The notes under the pieces are model-generated. The model did no database searches. It worked only from the letters and a program-made list of their open reading frames with translations, and was not told the origin of the DNA. Positions 55,920-64,000 of a stretch of DNA of 64,000 bases are shown here, piece by piece. Location: positions 186,001 to 250,000 of the forward strand of contig VFZE01000002.1 of assembly GCA_016871315.1 (NCBI GenBank). Reading direction: 5' to 3'. The stretch's first letter is position 1, and each line of letters begins with the position of its first letter. Source of the stretch: Acidimicrobiia bacterium (GTDB taxonomy: Bacteria; Acidobacteriota; Terriglobia; Bryobacterales; Bryobacteraceae). The position numbers and the translations under genes are program-made.

Positions 55920-56510
55920 CTAGTTGCCTCGCATCGTCTGCAAAGCGACTCGGGAAATCTCTTGGCGAATGCTTTCCAGTTCCTCCGGATCCATCCCCGG
56001 CCGGATCTTGTCCAAGTCAAAACTCGAACCCCTTGCCGAAGTCTCGCGCTGGCCGGTCGTCGCTCCCGATCCACCCACCATCCGTGCGGGGAGGAACTCG
56101 GGGTTGTCATCGACGAACTGAGTCAGGTATTCCTGCAGACCCACCGGCCCCTCCGTGGATCGGACCACGAGGCTCCCGTCTTCGCCTCGAACGATGTCGT
56201 CCTTCACGATCTTGAAAGCGAGATCCACCTTCTTCACTCCCAGACGCTGCAGTTCGCTGCGAATGGCGGTGCTTCGTTCCGCCTCTTCCGCGCGGCTACG
56301 GCTCCTCCGGTTCTCCTCGGCTAGTTGGTTCAGACGAACCTCCAACTGTTCCCGCCTCTTGCGTTCCTCCAGAAGCTCCGCCTTGTAGGCAGGCTCTGAT
56401 TTTGACTTCTCCTGATCCATGAACTCCGCGATGACATTTCGAATGACCATCCGCATGTCAGGCGAAGCCGCTTCTTCCACTGTTCTGTTCTGTTTCTCTT
56501 TGGAATCCAT
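55920..56510 (-). CDS. Scaffold-like protein
   Basis: 196 residues. A long charged helical stretch (K-A-E-L-L-E-E-R-K-R-R-E-Q-L-E-V-R-L-N-Q-L and S-R-A-E-E-A-E-R) is followed by an acidic, low-complexity tail ending in Q-T-M-R-G-N. Helical, low-complexity proteins directly ahead of the coat gene are characteristic of scaffolding proteins that guide shell assembly. No enzymatic motif. Confidence 0.65.
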   Translation of the reverse strand: MDSKEKQNRTVEEAASPDMRMVIRNVIAEFMDQEKSKSEPAYKAELLEERKRREQLEVRLNQLAEENRRSRSRAEEAERSTAIRSELQRLGVKKVDLAFKIVKDDIVRGEDGSLVVRSTEGPVGLQEYLTQFVDDNPEFLPARMVGGSGATTGQRETSARGSSFDLDKIRPGMDPEELESIRQEISRVALQTMRGN

Positions 56511-56531
56511 AGAGTAAAACCCCTTTCTGAA

Positions 56532-57920
56532 TTACTTTCGCTCCATGCCTTTGTCGATTTCGCAGGAGATCTGATCCTTCACTTCCTGCCGGACATCGCA
56601 CAGGTACTTGAAGGCCAGCTTCTTGTACACCTGCTTCCGCAACGTCTCTGAGTTCATTTCGAGCCCCAGAAGCCTCTCGGCATCCGCGATCTCGCCGCTG
56701 AAATCTCCGATATCAAACTCATCCATTCCGGATACGTCTAGACATAACCGGTCCTGGCGTGCTTCGAGGATGGCGCGCAACACCCTCTTGATGGAGTCCT
56801 TCACCACGTCTCCGTAGGCACGCAGCACTTCCTGGGTAATGGCGAAGTCCCGCTGCTTGCTCAGACCGGATTGCGCGTTTCCGCTCAACGGACCTCCCGC
56901 CTGGGAAAGGAGGTAGCAGACACGATAGATCTCCTCCTGCAGTCGGTTGAGATTGTTGGCCGCTATCTGATACACGGTTCCCTCTGGCTCAGTCCAGCCG
57001 AATCGGTCCTGCGGCCCGAGCTGAATGTAATAGGATTCACCGATAATCTGGTTCCACTCCCGCTCGCTGTAAACCACAGGAGTGGCAAAAAGTCCCATCG
57101 TCAAAGCCCAGCCAAGGGCGTTCGATTTGTTGAAGTGCTCCAGTTGCAGAAGTCCTGCCTTGTTCATCAACCACAGGCCTTCGGGAATCTTCAGTTCGAA
57201 AAGGGGCACGCGTTGCTGGCGGGCAAGCCCATGTTGGCCGCTGTCAATCAACTCCACTGCGGCATCATTCGCCGCACTGGAACGCTGCCGGTAAACCTCG
57301 AACTTTGTCTTGTCGTAGTAAAAATATCTTGTCTCGCGCTGCCATTGGGCCTCGCGGACGGAGTCCTTGGTCAGGTAGGTGCTCTTCAGCACCACCCACT
57401 CGTAGGCGCCGAACTCGTCATAGTGCCAGTTGATGAGTTGCTCGGCTGTGTAATCCACAAGGTATGCACGCGAGGCGCCCGTTTCCTCTTCTTCCGCGCG
57501 ATTCCCCGGCGAGTGTGTCGAGCGCGGAAAATCGACCAGTACATAACTTGAGCCAACAATCAGTGCCTCTAGGATCTGTTTGCGGAAGAAGTCCGTGACG
57601 GTTGTTCCCTTCCGGTCGCAGTTGTCCGCGAAGCCGTTCACGAACGCTTTTCCCCGTTGATCGTCTCCTTCCACCAGTAATAGCGGTTCCCTTCGAAAAA
57701 GGGTCGCGACATACCAATCAATGATCGACCCGACATAGTTTTCGTAATACACTTTGTCGAGCCGCTCGTGGTATACGTCCAGGGGTTCCTTCTGGCGTCG
57801 AGTCAGGTACTCCGACGCGTTTTGCCGCAACTGTTCTCCACCGACGTACAAAGCGCGATAGCGGCGCAGCATGGTCTTTCTGGCCGCGTAGTCTGGATGC
57901 TCCAGCATGATTTCCTGCAT
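56532..57920 (-). CDS. Portal protein
   Basis: 462 residues. Long helices with an early Y-Y-E-N-Y-V-G-S-I-I-D-W-Y-V-A-T-L-F-R-R-E-P-type segment, G-S-S-Y-V-L-V-D-F-P at about 125, and L-L-S-Q-A-G-G-P-L-S-G-N-A-Q-S-G near 350 resemble portal proteins of the DUF4055 type. It lies between the large terminase and the scaffold/coat genes, as expected for the ring at the DNA-entry vertex. Confidence 0.75.
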   Translation of the reverse strand: MQEIMLEHPDYAARKTMLRRYRALYVGGEQLRQNASEYLTRRQKEPLDVYHERLDKVYYENYVGSIIDWYVATLFRREPLLLVEGDDQRGKAFVNGFADNCDRKGTTVTDFFRKQILEALIVGSSYVLVDFPRSTHSPGNRAEEEETGASRAYLVDYTAEQLINWHYDEFGAYEWVVLKSTYLTKDSVREAQWQRETRYFYYDKTKFEVYRQRSSAANDAAVELIDSGQHGLARQQRVPLFELKIPEGLWLMNKAGLLQLEHFNKSNALGWALTMGLFATPVVYSEREWNQIIGESYYIQLGPQDRFGWTEPEGTVYQIAANNLNRLQEEIYRVCYLLSQAGGPLSGNAQSGLSKQRDFAITQEVLRAYGDVVKDSIKRVLRAILEARQDRLCLDVSGMDEFDIGDFSGEIADAERLLGLEMNSETLRKQVYKKLAFKYLCDVRQEVKDQISCEIDKGMERK

Positions 57921-57961
57921 TGCTCACCCCTCTTGCAGCCGAGTCGAATGACGACCGGCAT

Positions 57962-59266
57962 CTAAATCAATCTGTTCTGCTTTTCTCCGATCACTAGCTT
58001 GGGTCCCATTTCCTGCCAGATCAGATACCCAAGCGCGTCGGACACATGAGTCCGCAGCGGATCACTCGATTTGTCGATCTCACTGCTCTCTGCGAGGTAA
58101 CGAACTTCATCAAAATCCTTGATGAGTTCCCCGCACTTGCCATCCACCCAAAGCGTGGTTTCCCCGTCCGCGTTGAGTAACTTTCCGTTCACCAAGCCAA
58201 TACGATCGCGTACCGCTGGATTGCTCCGCGGAACACGGTAGGTGACGTTCATCAGGCCCTGTCTTGAAAAGACATCCCGGATAATCTCGTAATCCGTGGT
58301 TCCCGAGGTCTGACGACGGTTTCCCGACGCATCTCCATAAATCACCAGGCGGCGGCAACTGCCTCCAAACCGGCGTAGAAACTCCGTGCACACCTCTGAA
58401 GTGCTGGATCGCCTGATCACGATTTCATCCAGCACATGAATGTGCCCCTGATCAATCTGCGCGACCACCGAGCACATCGGGTCCACGTTAAAATCCAGCG
58501 CCCACAGCAACGGCAGTGCGCGGTTCAGCGTAAGCGGCCGGACCTGCAAGTCATTGCGGAACGCGTGGTATACGCGATTGCTGTTCGCGTTGAGGTACTC
58601 TCCGAGAACCTCCTGCCGGAAAAACTGCTCGTCGTAGCTCTTCTTCAGCCGGTCATAAAAGTCCGGCACCGATTTCAGGAGGAAGCGGTTCTCAAACGCC
58701 GGCGCCAGCACCACTTCATAGCCGTCAATGCGATCCTGAATGAATCGCTTATATACCCAATCCTTGCCCTTTGGCGTCCACACGGCGAAACCGCACAATC
58801 GGCTTGCCTTCGGATCTCTCAACCGGCCCTCCAGCCGCTTCCACGCATCCTCGCATGCATAAGTGAGTTCGTCCAGCCCAAACCATGCCAGGTTTGTCCC
58901 GCGCAACCTTTCCACCTCACTGAGCGTTCGAAAGATGACTTTCGAGCCGGTGTCGGTCATGGTCACCGTATTGGTCGCCTGCGTCAACACGAACGGGATC
59001 TTGTTTTGCCGCAATATCTCCAGAAATGCCACCTGGGTGGCATCCTTCAGCATCGTGTAAGTAGGGGCACCAAGCAGTCCCATCCGCCCTGGATTCTGAT
59101 AATTGAGACGGATTGCTTCCTGGCACAATGCCTGGCTCTTTCCAGATCCAATGGGCCCGGAAAAGCCTTTGAAGCGAGCCTTCAACTGGTGGAATCGTCT
59201 CTGCGACGGCAAGCTTGCATACTCTATTCTTCGCTCGATGGTTCTCCAGTCTCTGGCTCCACCCAT
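57962..59266 (-). CDS. Terminase large subunit
   Basis: About 434 residues from the ATG at 59266, which overlaps the preceding gene by 43 bases. Walker A is G-P-I-G-S-G-K-S at residues 37-44; Walker B with catalytic acid is L-A-W-F-G-L-D-E-L near 126-134. The RNase-H-like nuclease domain is visible as W-A-L-D-F-N-V-D-P, V-I-Y-G-D-A-S-G-N and V-S-D-A-L-G-Y-L, giving three acidic ligands. It packages DNA into procapsids and cleaves concatemers or headful ends. All key residues look intact, so the motor could be active. Confidence 0.92.
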   Translation of the reverse strand: MGGARDWRTIERRIEYASLPSQRRFHQLKARFKGFSGPIGSGKSQALCQEAIRLNYQNPGRMGLLGAPTYTMLKDATQVAFLEILRQNKIPFVLTQATNTVTMTDTGSKVIFRTLSEVERLRGTNLAWFGLDELTYACEDAWKRLEGRLRDPKASRLCGFAVWTPKGKDWVYKRFIQDRIDGYEVVLAPAFENRFLLKSVPDFYDRLKKSYDEQFFRQEVLGEYLNANSNRVYHAFRNDLQVRPLTLNRALPLLWALDFNVDPMCSVVAQIDQGHIHVLDEIVIRRSSTSEVCTEFLRRFGGSCRRLVIYGDASGNRRQTSGTTDYEIIRDVFSRQGLMNVTYRVPRSNPAVRDRIGLVNGKLLNADGETTLWVDGKCGELIKDFDEVRYLAESSEIDKSSDPLRTHVSDALGYLIWQEMGPKLVIGEKQNRLI

Positions 59267-59490
59267 TGCACTTTGATCTCCCTCGTTTCCTTCACGGCCA
59301 ATTTCTCGTGCAACGCCAGCAGTTTGATCCAATCAGCCACGGATACCCTCGTAGTGTCGGTCAACTTAGCTTCGAAAACATCGGCGAGCTGCCTTACTCG
59401 GGTAGCTATCTCCGAATGCTCGACGACGTTCCCTGACTTCGATTCGCTACGCTGATTTGCTGTGCGCTTCTTCGATTTCTCTTTTTCCAT
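59224..59490 (-). CDS. Possible terminase small subunit
   Basis: 88 residues. GGAG five bases before the ATG marks a likely start. The charged N-terminus (K-E-K-S-K-K-R-T-A-N-Q-R) is followed by helices (V-R-Q-L-A-D-V-F-E-A-K-L and V-A-D-W-I-K-L-L-A-L-H-E-K-L). Its place directly before the large terminase and the size suggest a short DNA-recognition subunit, but no helix-turn-helix motif is certain. It is the most upstream gene of the block. Confidence 0.5.
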   Translation of the reverse strand: MEKEKSKKRTANQRSESKSGNVVEHSEIATRVRQLADVFEAKLTDTTRVSVADWIKLLALHEKLAVKETREIKVQWVEPETGEPSSEE

Positions 59491-59700
59491 CTGATCTCCA
59501 AGCGCGGAGGGATCCTCCGATTCCTACGATGCGCTGGGAACCTCCCTCACCCGACTTCAGGCTATCAGCGAGGAGTGCAAGGGCCGCAAATCGATTTCTG
59601 CAAGTGATAGGAAAAAAAGGAAATCGAGATTTTCAACTTCCGTGATCGAAAAACGTAAGCGAGCGCGGAACCGAAATCTAGGTACGTTGGCGGCTGCTTT
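59491..59700 (-). promoter_or_regulatory. Intergenic region upstream of phage-like block
   Basis: The 210 bp between the receptor stop and the first phage-like gene holds no gene. It contains an AT-rich stretch (about 59595-59635, minus strand TTGAAA followed by T7) that could be the block's promoter, but no good -10 box is spaced correctly. No integrase site or tRNA half is seen. Confidence 0.3.
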
Positions 59701-62700
59701 TCAGAATTCCAAGCGGAGCATCAATTGGAATTGGCGGGGTGTTTCCTCAAAGGGTGTCAGAGCAGGGAAACCGGTGTCCCGCCCGCGACGGCCGTAACGG
59801 GAAATCCCGAAATCAGGGCTGCCGATCAGACTGGAGGGCTGTCCAAGGTTTGTATGGTTGAACAGATTGAATGCGTCCGCGCGAAGCGTGATACGCGTTG
59901 ATTCGCCTAGGTAGATGGAACGGGCAAGGGAAAGGTCAAAGCTGAACAGGCCGGGGCCGGAAAAAGCATTGCGCCCGGTGTTCCCGATGGCGCCGGCGGC
60001 GGGCGGACGGAAGGCGTCGCGGTTCAGCAGGCGGCGGCCGCCGGTTACCGGCGTATCGGTGGCCGTTTGCGTGACAGCGTCCGCGCGATTGTTCAGCAGC
60101 AAAGCCTGCCCGCCACCGAGGGCAGCCGGAGTTAGTACGGAATAAGGAAAGCCCGAGCGGAAGGCCGCGATATGGGCAATGCGCCAATCCCGCAACAGCC
60201 AGGAGGCGCGCCGTGGACTGGGCAGATACCAGAGACTGTAAAAGACGAGGTTGTGGCGCTGATCGAAATCGGAATTGGCGCGGTCCGAGGCGGAGTCAAA
60301 CTGCCGTGTAAACGCGGACCGGAACAGCCTCGCGGCGCCGCCGGTGGCTCGGGTAAAACTCAGATCAAAGAAATCGCCGGCGAGCGCTTCACTTTGATTA
60401 TCGATGGAATGGCTCCAGGTATAACTCAAGTGGAACTGAGCGCGATCGGAGCGGTAACGCGCGGCGGCTGAGAGCGCATTGTAGCTGGAGGAGCCTTGAT
60501 TGGCGCGGTAGCTGACATCGAACAGCCGCGGGTTGAAGCGGGAAGCGTTGCCGAGGCCGGGCCGCGAGCCAGGACGATTCACGACATCCGTGGTGACCAG
60601 CTTCCGCCCGGCTGAGCCGAGGCCGTGGACCTCCACCAGCCAACCCTCCGATATCCGCTGCTGAACGCCAAACATGTAGGAATGAAGGTAGGCGTTGCGG
60701 AGCGTGGGGTCGACCACGGTCAGATCAGGGAAATCGCCGGCGAAGGCCTGTCCTTGCAGACCAGGGAGAATGGCGTTGAGCGGGCGCAGATAGTTGAACC
60801 TGCCGAAAGGAAGCCGGAGGTTGGCGAAGGTGAAGCTGTTGGAGCGGACATTCTGCCAAAGATTGTCGAAGGGCCTGTCGTAGAAAATGCCATAGGCGGC
60901 ACGGAGCAATGTGGCGCCGTTGCCGCGCAAATCGTACGCGCCTCCAAGCCGGGCGGCCCAGTCGTTGTTGTCGCGGCCGTATAGGCGCTGATCACCGCTT
61001 TCCGGGTTGGGGAGAGTCGCCGAAGCAAGTCTCTCGCCGAAGCTGGAGCCGGAGCCCATCTGAAGAAGCATCTCCTTCTCCGCGTCCGTGTTGGCGGGGG
61101 CGCCGGCATTTTCATAGCGCGCGCCAAAGTTGATCGTGAGCCGCGAGGTAAGCCGCAGCGTGTCCTGAGCAAAAAGGAAGAACTGAGTTTGTCGATAGCG
61201 GCGGTCATAGTGGGGCAGCTGAAATGCTGGCAGTCGGCGGCGCGCCAGCGGAGCAAACAGAAAGGACGGCTCATCGAGTCCGAAGTCGATGATGTCAAGG
61301 AACTGGTAAACACCATCGCGGCCCGCGGTGAGTGCCGTGTCGGTGCGGCGGAAAAGCATGCCGCCGCCGAATTTCAGGATGTGGCTGCCACGCACCCAGC
61401 TCAGGTTCTCGTTGAACTCCCAGGCGCTGTTGGGGCTGCGATAACCGTAGAAGGCGAGGCTGCCCGGCAGAGTGGTTCCTTGCAGAGAGTCGATCAAGGT
61501 CGGGATCTCCGGACGCGCGCGGTCCCAGCTCAGTTCATCGCGCAGCCAGCCAAATCGAAACTCGGAAAGCAGCGCCGGCCGCAGCGTGGCCTGCCAGGCC
61601 AGCGCGACGCTATAGTTGTTCTGCTCCAGTCCGGAGACGAAGTCCGGGTAAGGGCTATAGATGAAATCAGGCCGGTCAAGCTGGACCAGCGCGAAACGTC
61701 CCATCAACTGATGGCGGCTGCCAGCAGGTTTATAGTCGAGTCTTTGCACTCCAAGCGTGCGATTGATCGAGACCGGCGGAGAGATGCGCATCAGGGCCGT
61801 TGGCAGGTTGCGGTCGGAAACGGCGGGCGGTGAGAACTGCGTGAGCAGCTGCCTGGAGAAGCTTCCTGGCGCCGTGAAATTGCTGGCAAAGGTGGCCGAG
61901 GGCAAGCGAAAGTCGAAGGGCGAGGAGACGCCGCGGGAGCGGAGCCGTTCCAAGGAACTGGACAAAAACAGCGAGCGCGACCCTGGTACGGGGCCCGCCG
62001 CCGAGTAGCCGATTTGCGCTTCCTTGGCCGGCGGTCGCGATTCGCCGCTCAGATTGCGCTGAAAGCTGTTGGCGTTGAGTACATCATTTTTCAGATAGAA
62101 GTAGCCGATACCGTGCCAGGATGTTCCGCCGGATCGTGTAACGGCGTTGGCCAGGAAGCCGGAGGTGCGGCCGTACTCGGCGGTGAAGTTATTGGTCGAG
62201 ATACGGTACTCTTGCACGGCTTCCGGCGCCAGCGCGGTAACCGGCCCTGTGACGAGATAGTTGTTCGATTCGACACCGTCAAGCAGGAAGTTCGTTGCCG
62301 ATGGGCGTTGCCCGTTGGCGGATAGGCCGAGGCCTCGTGTCGTACCGGCGTCGGCGGTGACACCCGCCTGCGTCACCAGCATCGTGTACACGTCACGGCC
62401 CGCGAGCGGGAGCTCCCGCACAAGGGCGGGGTCGATCACCTGGGAGACGGAGGTTTCCAGCGCCCCGGCGGTTCCACGAGAGGCGGCGAAGCTCGCAAAG
62501 CGGCTGGTGTCGACGTCGGGGCCGTAGAAGGTGAGCACCGCGTCGGAGCCGGGGAGAAAAACGCTGCGGTATTGGCCCTGCTCCCAGACGTCGGAGAGCG
62601 GGCGCAGCCGGAAGCCGAGATCCAGCCGCGCGGCGACGGCAACCTCGAGGTTGTAGACCTCCTGCGCCTGATAGCGATCCGCGGTGACCCGGACCCGGTA

Positions 62701-62937
62701 ATAACCAGGCGACAGCGCCACGGCGGCATAGTAGCCGGCAGCGTTGGTGAGTACCTCTCCGGTCGTATTGGTGCCGAGCGCCTGATAGCCGACTTTAGCC
62801 CCTGAGATGGGAGCGCCAGTGACGGAATCGACGATGCGGCCCGATAGCAGCCCTTGCGTGGATTGGGCGTGTGCGTTGGTGAAGCAGACCAGCGCAGCCG
62901 ACAGAAGGATAAGTCCCGCGGATGGTTGCATACGCAA
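59701..62937 (-). CDS. Oar-like TonB-dependent outer-membrane receptor
   Basis: 1078 residues with a signal peptide (residues about 1-24). Residues 28-115 are a carboxypeptidase-regulatory-like domain (G-R-I-V-D-S-V-T-G-A-P-I-S-G-A-K-V, Y-R-V-R-V-T-A-D-R-Y). The plug follows (R-E-L-P-L-A-G-R-D-V-Y-T, N-F-L-L-D-G-V-E-S-N-N, V-Q-E-Y-R-I-S-T-N-N-F-T-A-E-Y-G-R), then a large beta-barrel that ends in F, the usual outer-membrane C-terminus. Such Oar-like receptors, many per genome in Acidobacteria, import or bind large substrates. Ligand unknown. Confidence 0.92.
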   Translation of the reverse strand: MRMQPSAGLILLSAALVCFTNAHAQSTQGLLSGRIVDSVTGAPISGAKVGYQALGTNTTGEVLTNAAGYYAAVALSPGYYRVRVTADRYQAQEVYNLEVAVAARLDLGFRLRPLSDVWEQGQYRSVFLPGSDAVLTFYGPDVDTSRFASFAASRGTAGALETSVSQVIDPALVRELPLAGRDVYTMLVTQAGVTADAGTTRGLGLSANGQRPSATNFLLDGVESNNYLVTGPVTALAPEAVQEYRISTNNFTAEYGRTSGFLANAVTRSGGTSWHGIGYFYLKNDVLNANSFQRNLSGESRPPAKEAQIGYSAAGPVPGSRSLFLSSSLERLRSRGVSSPFDFRLPSATFASNFTAPGSFSRQLLTQFSPPAVSDRNLPTALMRISPPVSINRTLGVQRLDYKPAGSRHQLMGRFALVQLDRPDFIYSPYPDFVSGLEQNNYSVALAWQATLRPALLSEFRFGWLRDELSWDRARPEIPTLIDSLQGTTLPGSLAFYGYRSPNSAWEFNENLSWVRGSHILKFGGGMLFRRTDTALTAGRDGVYQFLDIIDFGLDEPSFLFAPLARRRLPAFQLPHYDRRYRQTQFFLFAQDTLRLTSRLTINFGARYENAGAPANTDAEKEMLLQMGSGSSFGERLASATLPNPESGDQRLYGRDNNDWAARLGGAYDLRGNGATLLRAAYGIFYDRPFDNLWQNVRSNSFTFANLRLPFGRFNYLRPLNAILPGLQGQAFAGDFPDLTVVDPTLRNAYLHSYMFGVQQRISEGWLVEVHGLGSAGRKLVTTDVVNRPGSRPGLGNASRFNPRLFDVSYRANQGSSSYNALSAAARYRSDRAQFHLSYTWSHSIDNQSEALAGDFFDLSFTRATGGAARLFRSAFTRQFDSASDRANSDFDQRHNLVFYSLWYLPSPRRASWLLRDWRIAHIAAFRSGFPYSVLTPAALGGGQALLLNNRADAVTQTATDTPVTGGRRLLNRDAFRPPAAGAIGNTGRNAFSGPGLFSFDLSLARSIYLGESTRITLRADAFNLFNHTNLGQPSSLIGSPDFGISRYGRRGRDTGFPALTPFEETPRQFQLMLRLEF

Positions 62938-62988
62938 GTTCAGTTTACCTTGTTACGCAGCCCAAGGAGCTTTTGGATTGCCCGGCGC

Positions 62989-63396
62989 TCAACCTTTGCC
63001 GACGCTCTCCCGCACGCCACGCCGCAGGTACTCATCGTCTCTTTTCAGCCAATCCTGGCGCGGCGGCGTGAATATATCCAGGTCGAGCGTGTCCTCCAGG
63101 GCGACGGCGCGGTGGGGCACGTTGGAGGGGATATAGAGAACTTCTCCCTTGTGCACGGTCACTTCACGGCCTTCCAGTTCGAACTTCAAGGCGCCTTCCA
63201 GAATATAGGTGATCTGTTCGTTCTCGTGCTGATGTTCCGGGACTACGCCGCCTTTCTTAATGAACACCTGCGCCATCATCGCCTTTTCCCCGGTAAACAG
63301 TTTCCGGGAAATAACGTCGCTCATCGGCTCCAGCGGGATGGACTCCCAGGACGCATGGCGATGTGTGGGCGTAGCTGGTTTGTTTGGCGTGTCCAT
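62989..63396 (-). CDS. Cupin-domain protein
   Basis: 135 residues from the ATG at 63396. Cupin motif 1 is P-E-H-Q-H-E-N-E-Q-I-T-Y-I-L-E-G and motif 2 is G-E-V-L-Y-I-P-S-N-V-P-H, so metal-binding His, His, Glu and His are all present. Small single-domain cupins can be dioxygenases, isomerases or ligand sensors. It is 51 bases upstream of the receptor start on the same strand. Confidence 0.9.
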   Translation of the reverse strand: MDTPNKPATPTHRHASWESIPLEPMSDVISRKLFTGEKAMMAQVFIKKGGVVPEHQHENEQITYILEGALKFELEGREVTVHKGEVLYIPSNVPHRAVALEDTLDLDIFTPPRQDWLKRDDEYLRRGVRESVGKG

Positions 63397-63592
63397 AGCG
63401 TTGCTGCGCAGCTGACCAGTATAGCCAGAAGGCCTAGGGAGTGGCGAGCAGCATCCAATTGCCGGCCGCAGCCCAGTGTTTGATGCCCGGTTAGGTCGGC
63501 CCATTCGCCTCGAATCGTGAACGCCCGGAAGCCGCTCTCTTCAAGCAGGCGCTTCATGTCGGCAAGCGGAACCCCGCCGCGTTCCGGATGCT
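63321..63592 (-). pseudogene. Possible methyltransferase C-terminal fragment
   Basis: Near 63590-63480 one minus frame reads P-E-R-G-G-V-P-L-A-D-M-K-R-L-L-E-E-S-G-F-R-A-F-T-I-R-G-E-W, similar to the end of class I SAM-dependent methyltransferases. It overlaps the cupin start and has no upstream domain, so it would be only a relic. Weak assignment. Confidence 0.3.
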
Positions 63593-63831
63593 AGAGGGAC
63601 CGGTATAGCTGATCGGGAGAAGGACTGGAGACCCCCCAATACTGGAGGAGCATGGCCACGCTCGCTGCTCCACATCCGTTTTTCTGCCGCCGTCAGCGGA
63701 GTTGGCGCGGATGGAGCCGATTGCTGCTGCTCTACCGGGGGGGCGGTAGCTGGGCCGGCGGCGTCCAACTTAGGAGCAAGGAGTAGGCACGCGAGGAGGA
63801 TGGGCAGAATCGGGAACTTGAGCAGGTGCAT
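63541..63831 (-). CDS. Small exported ORF, uncertain
   Basis: 96 residues: a convincing signal peptide (L-L-K-F-P-I-L-P-I-L-L-A-C-L-L-L-A-P-K-L-D-A) followed by a Pro/Ala/Gln-rich spacer and a segment without recognisable fold. It may be the 5' start of a longer gene cut by the debris at 63480-63590. Bases 63832-64000 beyond it hold no supportable gene, only a short minus-strand stretch reading V-L-G-K-L-P-K-K-A-Q. Confidence 0.35.
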   Translation of the reverse strand: MHLLKFPILPILLACLLLAPKLDAAGPATAPPVEQQQSAPSAPTPLTAAEKRMWSSERGHAPPVLGGLQSFSRSAIPVPLASGTRRGSACRHEAPA

Positions 63832-64000
63832 GGAAAGGGAGAAGCAATTGGACCACCGAACTCAGTTTCATTGAAAACAAAAGACTTGTTTCCGTCCCAG
63901 GGGTGTAGTTTCTTCTAAGGTAGGAAGAGTTTTCCGGCTGCATCAGCCACCTCGCAGCCGGGCCTGGGCCTTTTTCGGGAGTTTCCCCAGCACGGTGTCA

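Noticed and set aside
42739-59490. Interpretation as a complete active prophage
   Set aside because: No integration, regulation, replication or lysis genes and no flanking repeats were visible, although genes outside the window cannot be excluded.
63860-64000. Minus-strand V-L-G-K-L-P-K-K-A-Q at the window edge, resembling part of IS256-type transposases
   Set aside because: Only about 12 residues match, a stop follows shortly, and the rest lies outside the window.

Overview
The window looks like chromosomal DNA from an acidobacterium of the Solibacter/Bryobacter type. This is inferred from family content, not from a search: two DUF1080 proteins, a Gfo/Idh/MocA oxidoreductase remnant, an Oar-like TonB-dependent receptor with an N-terminal carboxypeptidase-regulatory domain, a TIGR02999-type ECF sigma remnant, YD-repeat debris, and many exported enzymes. 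It is GC-rich and gene-dense. I saw no tRNA, rRNA operon or CRISPR array. The one structured RNA gene is rnpB.

Layout. 1-9.75 kb: two convergent DUF1080 genes, a broken oxidoreductase, a nitrilase-family enzyme, an unknown exported protein, and a copper/silver-type RND efflux operon (TolC-like channel, adaptor, CusA-type pump) headed by a small Cys-rich exported protein. 9.76-11.65 kb is debris: a truncated exported ORF, a group II intron reverse-transcriptase remnant, a YD-repeat (RHS) pseudogene, a small conserved gene, a perfect 30-bp inverted repeat and a REP-like double hairpin. 11.65-17.05 kb: a CoA-binding protein, metY, an exported PPC-domain protein and a 1005-residue OmpA-domain outer-membrane protein. 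17.2-23.2 kb: rnpB, then fragments of a sigma factor, probably a kinase, murQ and a TPR protein surrounding an intact DegT aminotransferase and a GH2-like glycosidase. 23.2-42.7 kb: a peptidoglycan amidase-like enzyme and an S9 peptidase; a GlcG-like protein; a tightly packed run nth-tldD-pmbA-lipoprotein-membrane protein-sugar kinase-M20 peptidase-pgk; a YjbQ protein with a sugar-acid operon (FAH, enolase-superfamily dehydratase, SMP-30 lactonase); an ArgD-type aminotransferase and an EEP-family nuclease.

42.7-59.5 kb is the most interesting part. It is one co-directional block of virion genes on the minus strand: small-terminase candidate, large terminase, portal, scaffold, P22-type coat, head-completion and tail genes, tail-tube candidate, a tail-assembly chaperone with a textbook A AAA AAC -1 frameshift site, a very short tape-measure candidate, a duplicated distal-tail protein, a 1309-residue hub/fibre and a 912-residue tip protein. 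No integrase, repressor, replication or lysis gene lies in or beside it. It sits between ordinary chromosomal genes, so it may be a decayed siphovirus, a tail/capsid particle under host control, or a gene-transfer-agent-like element.

59.7-64 kb: an Oar-like outer-membrane receptor, a cupin, a small exported ORF and fragmentary sequence at the edge.
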